DNA of 64,000 nt from Actinomyces qiguomingii. Lineage in GTDB: Bacteria; Actinomycetota; Actinomycetes; Actinomycetales; Actinomycetaceae. The stretch lies in the NCBI RefSeq assembly GCF_004102025.1, contig NZ_CP025228.1, forward strand, positions 3,906,001-3,970,000, written 5' to 3'. Made by a program: the position numbers and the translations under genes. This document shows positions 25,299 through 32,799 of the stretch, in pieces (the stretch's first letter is position 1; each line of letters opens with the position of its first letter). The notes beneath the pieces are model-generated. The model ran no database searches. It saw only the letters and a list, made by a program, of their open reading frames with translations, and had not been told where the DNA came from.

Positions 25299-26717
25299 AT
25301 GGGTTTGAGTGCGGACGCGGTCGCCGGCGGGGTGGTTGGTGAGGTTCCGGGCTCGCCCGGCGGGGTGCTGGCGGTGGCGGACTCCTGGCGGGCCAGTGCC
25401 CGGATGCTGGGCGAGGCCGCCGACTCGGTGGTGTCCTCGCGCCTGGCGACCCCGTCTTGGCAGGGGCTCAGTGCGGAGGCGTTCCGCTCCTCCTCCCGGG
25501 GTCTGGAGCGGGACCTGGATGAGTCGATCACCGGCCTGCTGGACGGGGCGCATCATCTGGAGGCCTACGCCCGGGTGCTGGTTGAGGCCCAGGAGGCGTT
25601 GGAGCGGCTGCGGGCGCTGGTGGTGTCGGCGCTAATGGAGGCCGTTGACTCGGCGGCGCCGGCGGTGCTGGTGGCGGGCGTGCGTTATGCGGCCGCGGGT
25701 GCGGCGGTAGGGATCCGGGCGCGGGTGAGTATCGCCGCCATGCACACCGCGGCCGCCCTAAACGCGGTTGGTGCCGGTTCCGGGGTGGCGTCGGGGACTG
25801 GCGCCGGCGGCGCGTACGGGGGTGGCGTGGCTGGTGCGGGTAAGGGCGAGGATGACGGCACTAGAGAGAAGACTGCGTTCAGTGATGAGGACATCCGGCG
25901 GTTGCGGCGGCAGGCGGACGGCTCCGCGGACTGGGACCCCGTAGACCAGGAGAGTATTGGCGACTGCTATTTTCTGGCTACTTTGGATGCGTATTCGCTG
26001 TCTGAGGAGGGGGAGCAGTTTCTGCGGGATCATGTGCGGTGGAGCGAGGAGGACCAGGCGTTCATCGTCACCCTGTACAACTTCTTCGGATTTCCGGAGG
26101 AGATCAAGGTCACCGACTACTACACCAACGGCAACCAGGGTGATGACCTGGGAGGCGGGCGGCGGGGGCCGAACCTGATGAGCGTGTACGAGCGCGCCTA
26201 CGGCCAATACCTGGGCGACCACAACCTCCCGAACGGGAGGCCAGCCGATGCGATGCGGGCGATCTCCGGGCAGTACGGCAACCCGGTTGACACCAGAGGC
26301 ACCTCAGGGTTCCTGGGGGCGGTGCGTGAGGATCATAAGTACACCGATGAGGAGTGGGCCCAGATCGAACAGGCCGTGCAGGATGGCAGGCCGGTCGTCG
26401 CGGGCACAGGTGGCGATTTCAGTGATGGAAGTACGGCGTCGGATGCGACCGCCAACACCGACGCCGACGTCGCCGACAAGCAGCATCCGGACGCCGCGAT
26501 CGACGGTCGCGACAGAACCGGCGACTACCGCATCGTCGAAGGCCACGCCTACACGGTGATTGCGATAGACGAGAAGTACGTGACCCTGCGCAACCCCTGG
26601 GCGCACAACAACACCGCCGACGGCTCCGACGCCGAAGATGACGGCATTATCCGCATCACCCGGGAGGACTACGAGAAATACTTCAACCGCACCGACATCG
26701 GTGGAGAAATCCCCTAA
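25299..26717 (+). CDS. WXG100-type N-terminus fused to calpain-like cysteine protease (putative T7SS effector)
   Basis: 472 residues. Residues ~1-110 are a helical hairpin domain with a WQG turn (PSWQGLSAEAF, Trp54), as in WXG100/ESX substrates. Residues 110-185 are Ala/Gly-rich. From ~205 the protein matches calpain family C2: QESIGDCYFLA with catalytic Cys223, then EGHAYTVIAI (His416) and LRNPWAHN (Asn432). All three catalytic residues are present. It has no Sec signal. The start is ATG 25299 with GGGAGG upstream. This layout is that of a type VII-secreted polymorphic toxin; no ESX secretion genes are in the window. The target and the need for calcium are unknown. Confidence 0.8.
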   Translation: MGLSADAVAGGVVGEVPGSPGGVLAVADSWRASARMLGEAADSVVSSRLATPSWQGLSAEAFRSSSRGLERDLDESITGLLDGAHHLEAYARVLVEAQEALERLRALVVSALMEAVDSAAPAVLVAGVRYAAAGAAVGIRARVSIAAMHTAAALNAVGAGSGVASGTGAGGAYGGGVAGAGKGEDDGTREKTAFSDEDIRRLRRQADGSADWDPVDQESIGDCYFLATLDAYSLSEEGEQFLRDHVRWSEEDQAFIVTLYNFFGFPEEIKVTDYYTNGNQGDDLGGGRRGPNLMSVYERAYGQYLGDHNLPNGRPADAMRAISGQYGNPVDTRGTSGFLGAVREDHKYTDEEWAQIEQAVQDGRPVVAGTGGDFSDGSTASDATANTDADVADKQHPDAAIDGRDRTGDYRIVEGHAYTVIAIDEKYVTLRNPWAHNNTADGSDAEDDGIIRITREDYEKYFNRTDIGGEIP

Positions 26718-26740
26718 CCAAAGTCATGTCGCGTGAGTGC

Positions 26741-27313
26741 TCACATTATTCGCTCTACGCCGGGGTCGAGGACGATATACACCTTATAGGTCCAACCTCC
26801 TAATCGGTAGTCGGGGAGGAGCGGTTCTGGGTTAACGGCGAACAAAGTGACTGTTCCCAGTCCGTCGATGTGGGTGGTTTCTCCCAGTCGTAGTTCAATG
26901 GGTTCTTGGACGCCGTCATTGTGACGCCACAGCAGCGTGCCGATCCATTCATGCCTCTCCGAGCGCAATGGTCCTACTTGCAATTGGCCTGCTGCGGTCT
27001 GTAGTGGTTCGATACTCACATGAACCTGTGCGTAGGTTCCTCCCTTGGCGACAAGCTCGTCAGGCAGCGGCACCTCCCGCACCGGTGGTCTGGTCCACCA
27101 CAACCAACCGCTCACGCCTCCCACCACCACCAGCAGGACCGCGAGGAAGCCCCTCAGGACACTGCGCATGACACGTCGTAGTGGCGAGACCACCGAGGCG
27201 GCCTCATGCGCCGGACTCGCGGTGCCGCACCCAGCGGCTTCGACTCCTGTGCTCGTTCCGGCACGAACCACGCCGGACCGACCGCTGCTGTCGTCTGCTG
27301 CCACTGCCGTCAC
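26741..27313 (-). CDS. membrane-anchored protein of unknown function, convergent with the calpain gene
   Basis: 190 residues from GTG 27313 (an in-frame GTG at 27304 is better spaced from AAGGAG). A ~48-residue polar N-terminus is followed by one helix (VLRGFLAVLLVVVGGVSGWLWW). A ~115-residue extracytoplasmic beta-rich domain follows (YAQVHVSIEPLQTAAGQLQVG, HEWIGTLLWRHNDG, VTLFAVNPEP). No family is recognised. It ends 23 bp from the end of the WXG-calpain gene. It could be the cognate inhibitor held at the surface, but the opposite strand is atypical for a toxin-immunity pair; this is inference only. Confidence 0.6.
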   Translation of the reverse strand: MTAVAADDSSGRSGVVRAGTSTGVEAAGCGTASPAHEAASVVSPLRRVMRSVLRGFLAVLLVVVGGVSGWLWWTRPPVREVPLPDELVAKGGTYAQVHVSIEPLQTAAGQLQVGPLRSERHEWIGTLLWRHNDGVQEPIELRLGETTHIDGLGTVTLFAVNPEPLLPDYRLGGWTYKVYIVLDPGVERIM

Positions 27314-27339
27314 GCTCCTTGCCCATCACGGGTCACCAG

Positions 27340-27492
27340 ATGATGACGATCCTACGCCGACTCACGAATCGGTGGCAGGTGCATGCGGTGCTGCGAGCTC
27401 ACCGACGAGGAGAGGAGTGGCTACCGATCGAGATCGAGCGGGCCGCTGCCAACGGCCAGCCCGTAGTCGCAGTCATCGATTGCGCCATCTGA
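27340..27492 (+). CDS. possible small protein
   Basis: 50 residues from ATG 27340 (or 27343): basic N-terminal half (ILRRLTNRWQVHAVLRAHRRG), then EEWLPIEIERAA and a hydrophobic VVAVIDCAI end. No clear ribosome binding site and no recognised family. It may be a remnant; listed because nothing else explains the gap. Confidence 0.2.
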   Translation: MMTILRRLTNRWQVHAVLRAHRRGEEWLPIEIERAAANGQPVVAVIDCAI

Positions 27493-27530
27493 CCTCGTCG
27501 TGCGCAGTCTCATTGCGCTGCGAGGGTCTG

Positions 27531-28844
27531 TCAGCCGAGCCCGGGCAGGCCGACCACCTCCCGGGGCCGGTCACTCAGCGCCCGCACGCACGCCCGGTAG
27601 GTGAGGGCTACGCACCACACGAAGCCCACCAGCGCCACCTGCACCGGGCGGGACCAGCCGACGTCGGGCAGCACCAGTACAGCCACACCGGCCGCCACGC
27701 ACTCGGCGGTGTTGAACAGCACGTCATAGATGGAGAAGGCGCGGCCGCGGTAGGCGTCGGCGGTGTCGGCCTGGACGATCGTGTCCACGGCGATCTTGGC
27801 ACCCTGCACGCCCACGCCGAAGATGAAGATGCCCACAATCATCACGGCCTGCCGGTAGGTGGCCACGACAAGCAGCTGCCCGATGCTGCCGCCGAGCAGG
27901 CACATGACGATCCAGGTAGACGGCGCCACTCGCTCATGGGCGATCGGCGTGAGCACCACCGCCAGGCCATGGCCGGCGACCATCGCACCCATCAGGGTGG
28001 CGAAGATGGCGAGCCCCGTGTCGGCATCCTCGGGGGCGGCGAGCAGGTTGCGGGCGGTCAGGATCATGGTGATCACCTGCATGCCGTATACGAAGCGGTG
28101 TAGCGCCATGGTGGTCAGTGCCAGGCCGGGCGTGCCGCGTCGCACCAGGTAGCGCACCGCGTTTGCCAGGTCACCGGCTGTGGCCGCGAGCGCAACGCCG
28201 AGCCCGTCGTCGGCGGGGCGCTCGGGACCCAGCTGTGCGGCGCCAAACCGGCAGACGACGCCGGCTGCTAACACGTAAAGGACCATTGCGGCCAATAGGC
28301 TGGCGGTGTCCTGGGCGGTTCCGGCCGGCAGGGCCAGGCGCAGCACGAAGCCGATGACGGCGCCCAGGGCCGTGGCCGCACCGCCCAGGGTGGGCACGAT
28401 CGAGTTAGCAGTCAGCAGGCGCCGGTGATCGATGATCTGCGGCAGCCCGGCCGACAGCACCGACAGCAGGAAGCGGTTGATGCCCAGCGCCACCAACACG
28501 AGCACGTAGATTGCCGGTCCGACACCGGTGGCGCGCAACACCAGCGTGGTGAGCGCAATGACGCCGGCGCGCAACAGGTTGCCGTACAGGAGGGTCTGGC
28601 GGCGGCGCCAGCGGTCGATGAACGGCCCGGTGAAGGGGCCGACGATACTGAAAGGCAGCAGCATGACCACCAGCGCCACGGCCACGCCCGCGGCGCTGGT
28701 CATGTTCTGCGGCTGAAAGAAGAAGAGGGTCGCCAGACCCGCCTGGACCATGCCGTCGCCGGTCTGGGAGACCAGCCGGACGCCGAGCAGGTTCCGGAAG
28801 GCCGGGACGGAGGCTAGGTCCTTGAGGTCGTCGGTCAGGCGCAT
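27531..28844 (-). CDS. MFS transporter
   Basis: 437 residues, 12 predicted helices. N-terminal LRLTDDLKDLASVPAFRNLLGVRLVSQTGDG, then the loop-2 basic motif IDRWRRRQTLLYGNLL, which replaces the classical GXXXDRXGRR. It resembles the actinobacterial drug/antiporter-like MFS group (MFS_3 type). The substrate is unknown. Its 3' end is duplicated as a remnant at 24888-25045. It is divergent from a second MFS gene with a 309-bp gap. Confidence 0.82.
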   Translation of the reverse strand: MRLTDDLKDLASVPAFRNLLGVRLVSQTGDGMVQAGLATLFFFQPQNMTSAAGVAVALVVMLLPFSIVGPFTGPFIDRWRRRQTLLYGNLLRAGVIALTTLVLRATGVGPAIYVLVLVALGINRFLLSVLSAGLPQIIDHRRLLTANSIVPTLGGAATALGAVIGFVLRLALPAGTAQDTASLLAAMVLYVLAAGVVCRFGAAQLGPERPADDGLGVALAATAGDLANAVRYLVRRGTPGLALTTMALHRFVYGMQVITMILTARNLLAAPEDADTGLAIFATLMGAMVAGHGLAVVLTPIAHERVAPSTWIVMCLLGGSIGQLLVVATYRQAVMIVGIFIFGVGVQGAKIAVDTIVQADTADAYRGRAFSIYDVLFNTAECVAAGVAVLVLPDVGWSRPVQVALVGFVWCVALTYRACVRALSDRPREVVGLPGLG

Positions 28845-28950
28845 GGGTCAAGACTTGCGCATGCGGCCTGCGGTGGTGGCGGGTGTCCACTGTGAGATCC
28901 GGCGACTCGTGCGGTCCCCGCACTGGCGCGGACGCACCGGTGCCTCCGTG

Positions 28951-29031
28951 CCCCGGTGCGCGGAGCTCCGACCTCGCCGGCGACCCAAAACCAGTCGGCG
29001 AGCCGCGCCCCGGTGCGCGGAGCTCCGACCT
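28951..29031. repeat. two direct 24-bp repeats with an internal palindrome
   Basis: Identical 24-mers at 28951-28974 and 29008-29031, each containing the 10-bp palindrome CGGAGCTCCG, in the gap between the two divergent MFS genes. Confidence 0.8.
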
Positions 29032-29051
29032 GCACCGCCTACTCATGCCGG

Positions 29052-29080
29052 TTGACAAGCCGCCCCCAGAGGATTAGTCT
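29052..29080 (+). promoter_or_regulatory. sigma-A-like promoter of the MFS/TetR genes
   Basis: TTGACA (29052-29057), 17-bp spacer, TAGTCT (29075-29080). The operator palindrome follows at 29093-29104, over the expected transcription start. Confidence 0.55.
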
Positions 29081-29092
29081 TCCTGTCATACC

Positions 29093-29104
29093 TACTAAAT
29101 AGTA
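29093..29104. promoter_or_regulatory. operator palindrome TACTAAATAGTA
   Basis: A perfect TACTA-NN-TAGTA palindrome just after the predicted -10. The same core occurs before the GH42 gene at 34989-35000, which points to one regulator, probably the local TetR protein. Confidence 0.6.
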
Positions 29105-29153
29105 AGTAACTCCCACTGGCGAACACAGCCGTTCGACGAAAGGGCCCGAGCAT

Positions 29154-30461
29154 ATGGCACAGCAGCCTGCGACACCCACCGAGGAAGACACCTCGGTCCC
29201 CTCCAACCTCGCACCCGACACCGGCCTGCCGCTCCAGCGAAGCGCCATGGTGCGCTTCGGCGCTGGATTCCTCCTGATCTCCATCCTGTGGGCCGTGGGA
29301 TTGAGCATCATCGCCTCAGTGCTCCTTCCCCAGCGCCTGAAGGACCTGGGAGTCGACAACCCCGACGCGCTTCTCGGCACCATTAACGCGATCACGGCCG
29401 TCGTCTCACTGGTTTCCAATCTGGTCTTCGGCAACTTCTCCGACCGCACCCGTTCACGTCTGGGCCGCCGCACCCCCTGGGTGGTCTGGGGAGGCATCAT
29501 CGGCGGAGTCACGCTCTTCGGCGTCGGCGTCATCGGCAATACGAAACTGCTCACACTCGACTACTGCCTGTGCATGGTCGGCCTGAACATGATGCTCGCC
29601 CCGGCGGTGGCAGTGCTGTCCGACCGCGTGCCGGAGACGATTCGAGGCACCATGTCCACCTTCTGGGGTGTGGGCGCAGCGATGGGCTATCCGCTCGGCG
29701 CGATCATCGGCGCCTCCTTCATCACCGAAGGCTCGGCCGCAACCTCGGGCTTCGTGGTCGGCGGCGTCCTCATGGGCATCTCCGGCATCGTCGCCGTGGC
29801 GCTGTGGCCCCGCGAGCGCTCCGCCGCAGACCTGCCGCCGGCGGGCCAGTCTCTGGCCGACCTCGCCCGCTCCTTCATTCCGCCCACCCACGGCGCGAGT
29901 GATTTCTACAAGGCCTTCTTCGGTCGCTTCACGATGCTCATCTCCTACCAGATGATCAACGCCTACCAGCTCTACATCATCCAGGACTATTTGGATCTGT
30001 CCGCCGGCCAGGTAGCCTCCACCGTCGCACTCACCAACACGATCATCCTGGTGGCGAGCTTGGCGGGCGGTTTCCTCGGAGGACCGCTGTCCGACCTGCT
30101 GCACCGCCGCAAGGTGCCGGTGGTCATGGCCTCCCTGTGCTTCGCCCTGGGCGTGGCCATGCCGTGGATCATGCCTACGACGACGGGCATGTACCTGTTC
30201 GCCCTGATCGCCGGCTTCGGCTATGCCGTATACGGTTCCGTGGACCAGGCGCTGAATGTGGACGTGCTGCCCAACCCCGAAACCGCGGGCAAGGATCTGG
30301 GCATCCTCAACATGTCCACCACCTTCGGACAGATGTGCGGCCCGATCATCACCTCCTTCGTGGTCACCCGCACCGGCAGCTACTCGTTGGTCTTCCCGAT
30401 CTCCATCGCCTGCGCCGTCATCGGCTGCTTCTCCATCCTGGCCATCCGCAAGGTGCGCTGA
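29154..30461 (+). CDS. MFS sugar transporter (GPH/SLC45-like)
   Basis: 435 residues with 12 helices after a ~35-residue polar N-terminus. Loop 2 reads NFSDRTRSRLGRRTPWVVWGG, the cation-symporter signature of sugar MFS/GPH carriers. The mid-protein PLSDLLHRRKVPVVMAS repeats it in the second half, and the AGFGYAVYGSVDQALNVDVLP segment is typical. It probably imports the glycoside or the product used by the neighbouring GH30 and GH42 enzymes. First gene of MFS-TetR, with a promoter and operator upstream. Confidence 0.87.
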   Translation: MAQQPATPTEEDTSVPSNLAPDTGLPLQRSAMVRFGAGFLLISILWAVGLSIIASVLLPQRLKDLGVDNPDALLGTINAITAVVSLVSNLVFGNFSDRTRSRLGRRTPWVVWGGIIGGVTLFGVGVIGNTKLLTLDYCLCMVGLNMMLAPAVAVLSDRVPETIRGTMSTFWGVGAAMGYPLGAIIGASFITEGSAATSGFVVGGVLMGISGIVAVALWPRERSAADLPPAGQSLADLARSFIPPTHGASDFYKAFFGRFTMLISYQMINAYQLYIIQDYLDLSAGQVASTVALTNTIILVASLAGGFLGGPLSDLLHRRKVPVVMASLCFALGVAMPWIMPTTTGMYLFALIAGFGYAVYGSVDQALNVDVLPNPETAGKDLGILNMSTTFGQMCGPIITSFVVTRTGSYSLVFPISIACAVIGCFSILAIRKVR

Positions 30462-30523
30462 ACGCCTCTTCGCCCGCGGCCGGTCGGTGCTTTGATTGCG
30501 CCGACCGGCCTTAGGATCGGGCC

Positions 30524-31165
30524 ATGCCGTCGTCCGCCCCGAGTCGTCACCGCCTGTCCGCCGCCGAGCGGCGCGAGCAGATCGTGGAGATCGCCACCGA
30601 GCTGGTGGCCAAGCACGGGTTCAACGGATTGTCACTGCAGGAGGTGGCCGACGCCGTCGGCATCACCCAAGCGGGACTACTGCACTACATCGGCACCAAG
30701 AACGGCCTGCTGGAGCTGCTGCTAGACGATCGCTACGACCGCCAGGGCACGCCTCAGGACTTCATCGACTCCGGCGACCCGGCCGCAACCCATCCCGATG
30801 GCATCAGCCTGCCGGCCTATTTCCGTTACCTGGTGGCCTTCAACGAGGCCCGGCCGGAGCTGATGGAGCTGTATATGACGCTGGGCGTGGAGGCCACCGA
30901 CCCGCGCCACCCCGCCTATGAGCGCTTCATCAACCGGCCCGACCAGGTGTGGGACTACTACTCGACCTTCACCTGGCGTCTGCCGCCCGAGATCGTCGCG
31001 GCGGGCGGCTGGAAGACTATGCGGCCGCTGGTGGAAATGGCGATCGAGGCCATGGACGGCGCACAGATCCGCTTCTTCCGCCGTCCGCCCATCTTGCTGA
31101 CCGAGGAGTGGGCGCGCTGGGAGACGGTGCTGTTCCCCTCCCCGGTCTGGGACGACTACCGTTAG
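30524..31165 (+). CDS. TetR family transcriptional regulator
   Basis: 213 residues. The N-terminal helix-turn-helix is RREQIVEIATELVAKHGFNGLSLQEVADAVGITQAGLLHYIGTKNGLLELL. The C-terminal ligand domain is typical of TetR proteins that act on sugar-use loci in actinobacteria (MELYMTLGVEATDPRHPAYERF). It follows the MFS gene by 62 bp. The TACTANNTAGTA palindromes in the MFS and GH42 promoters are its likely sites, making it a repressor of both arms; the effector is probably a glycoside. Confidence 0.88.
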   Translation: MPSSAPSRHRLSAAERREQIVEIATELVAKHGFNGLSLQEVADAVGITQAGLLHYIGTKNGLLELLLDDRYDRQGTPQDFIDSGDPAATHPDGISLPAYFRYLVAFNEARPELMELYMTLGVEATDPRHPAYERFINRPDQVWDYYSTFTWRLPPEIVAAGGWKTMRPLVEMAIEAMDGAQIRFFRRPPILLTEEWARWETVLFPSPVWDDYR

Positions 31166-31176
31166 CCGGCCACTTT

Positions 31177-31266
31177 GCGTTTTACGACCTTGGGGTACAT
31201 TCCACGACCCCGGGGGGTCGTAAAACGCACCCCGGGGTCGTAAAACGTCACCAAGGTCGTGGAATG
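31177..31266. terminator. nested inverted repeats between TetR and GH30 genes (bidirectional terminator)
   Basis: GCGTTTTACGACC (31177-31189) pairs with GGTCGTAAAACGC (31216-31228), and CATTCCACGACC (31198-31209) pairs with GGTCGTGGAATG (31255-31266). A third GGTCGTAAAACG copy lies between them. It sits between two converging stops. Confidence 0.7.
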
Positions 31267-31274
31267 CGCACGGC

Positions 31275-32720
31275 TCAGGCCAGCGGCTTGGGGGCCACCT
31301 CCACGTGCTCGGCAGGCACCACCACGGTCACCAGGGAGTCGGCCGGGGCGGTGAAGGACACGTTCTTACCGCCCACGCCCACCACGAACTCCTGCGGGGT
31401 GGTCATGTCGTTCTGGGCGGCCACCACCACCGAGCCGTCGGGGTTGTGGAAGGCCAGCAGGTTCTCATACCCGGTGTAGGACAGCGTAGGTACGAAGCGG
31501 GCGCCCGGCTGCACGAAGCCGGACAGGTGCCGCAGCACGTAGTACTCGTAGGTGAAGCGGCTCTCGCCGGTTTCAGGGTCGACGGTCACCAGGGAGTTCT
31601 GGCTCCACCCCCAGCGGGAGACGCCGCCCTCGTCCAGCGCCAGGTTCCAGTAGTCGTAGACGCAGGCGCCGTTGTTGAAGTAGTGGCGCATCATGGTCCA
31701 GGCGTAGCGGGCGTAGCGCCAGTCATTCTTGCCGTCGCCGCACTCCTGCTCGGACTGGTAGATCTTCAGCTCCGGGTGGTTGTGGTGGATGAAGGGCACG
31801 GCCCGCTTGCCGTCCCACTGGAAGCCGACGCCGTCGATGTGCGGACCCACCTCAGGATCGGCCAGGACCTTCTCCACCATGGTGTCGTCCGGGCGCTCCA
31901 TGGTGCCAAAGAAGACCCTCACGCCGCGCCGCTCCATCTGCGGGATCAGGTGCTTCAGGAAGGCGATCAGCCCCTCCGGAGTCCAGGTGCAGGCGGGGTA
32001 GATCTGGGCGGAGTTGAACTCGTTCTGCGGCATGACCATGGAAATGTCGATGCCGCGCTCGGCGTAGGCGTCGATGAACTTGCCGAAGTAGCGGGCGTAG
32101 GCATCCAGCACCTCCTCACTCAGGATCAGCCCGTCGGTGCCCTCCTCGATCTGGTTGTCCGGGGACAGGCCGTTGTCGAAGGCGGTCTGCTCGCTCATGG
32201 GGTTGGGTGCGGCGCAGGCGTAGTGTTTGTTGCGCTTGAACCAGGACGGCGGCCCCCAGGGGGAGGCCCACAGGGTCAGGTCGGGCCGGTGGGCCTTGGC
32301 GGCCTGGATGTAGGGCACCAGGGTGGCGTCGTCGTGCTCGACGCTGAAGTGCTCCAGGGCGAAGTCGCCGTCGACCTCGTCGTAGGAGTACCAGTCGGTG
32401 GCGAAGTCGTTGGCCCCCACCGGCATGCGGCACACGGTGAGGTTGGTGCCGACGCCGGGGGCGAAGACCTGCCGCAACACCTCGCTGCGCTCGGCCTCGG
32501 ACAGCCGGGACAGCGCCACCCAGCCGAGCTCGTTGAAGCAGACGCCGAAGCCGTCGATCTCCTGGGCGGGCGCGTCCAGGCGCAGGAAGGCGCCGGGGAA
32601 GGTCTGCATCTCCTCAATGGTGACGGGCGTATCCGGGGTGAACCAGGGGTCGGCCTCGGTGGTGGCGTAGAACTGGAAGCCGTCGGCGGCGGGGGTGTTG
32701 GCGGGACTGGTGGCGGTCAT
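31275..32720 (-). CDS. glycoside hydrolase family 30 (glucosylceramidase-like)
   Basis: 481 residues, cytoplasmic (no signal peptide). A (beta/alpha)8 barrel with a beta-sandwich end. The acid/base Glu234 lies in VMPQNEF and the nucleophile Glu324 in YQSEQECG; substrate-site residues WASPWGPPSWFK match the family. GH30 members act on beta-glucosides, beta-1,6-glucans or glucosylceramide. The intracellular location and the GH42 partner argue for imported oligosaccharides or glycosides. The start is ATG 32720 with AGAAGGA upstream; the longer open frame upstream is not family sequence. It follows GH42 by 79 bp in the same direction. Confidence 0.9.
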   Translation of the reverse strand: MTATSPANTPAADGFQFYATTEADPWFTPDTPVTIEEMQTFPGAFLRLDAPAQEIDGFGVCFNELGWVALSRLSEAERSEVLRQVFAPGVGTNLTVCRMPVGANDFATDWYSYDEVDGDFALEHFSVEHDDATLVPYIQAAKAHRPDLTLWASPWGPPSWFKRNKHYACAAPNPMSEQTAFDNGLSPDNQIEEGTDGLILSEEVLDAYARYFGKFIDAYAERGIDISMVMPQNEFNSAQIYPACTWTPEGLIAFLKHLIPQMERRGVRVFFGTMERPDDTMVEKVLADPEVGPHIDGVGFQWDGKRAVPFIHHNHPELKIYQSEQECGDGKNDWRYARYAWTMMRHYFNNGACVYDYWNLALDEGGVSRWGWSQNSLVTVDPETGESRFTYEYYVLRHLSGFVQPGARFVPTLSYTGYENLLAFHNPDGSVVVAAQNDMTTPQEFVVGVGGKNVSFTAPADSLVTVVVPAEHVEVAPKPLA

Positions 32721-32799
32721 GAGTGTTCCTTCTCGGTGTGGTGGAGTTTGTTTGCTTCGTTGCAGTTGGTTGAACGGTTTGCCGACGTCGGCGGCCTGC

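Noticed and set aside
24888..25556. Reading the MFS fragment as a 222-residue gene
   Set aside because: Only the last ~50 codons match the MFS protein; the rest is antisense to the WXG-calpain gene.
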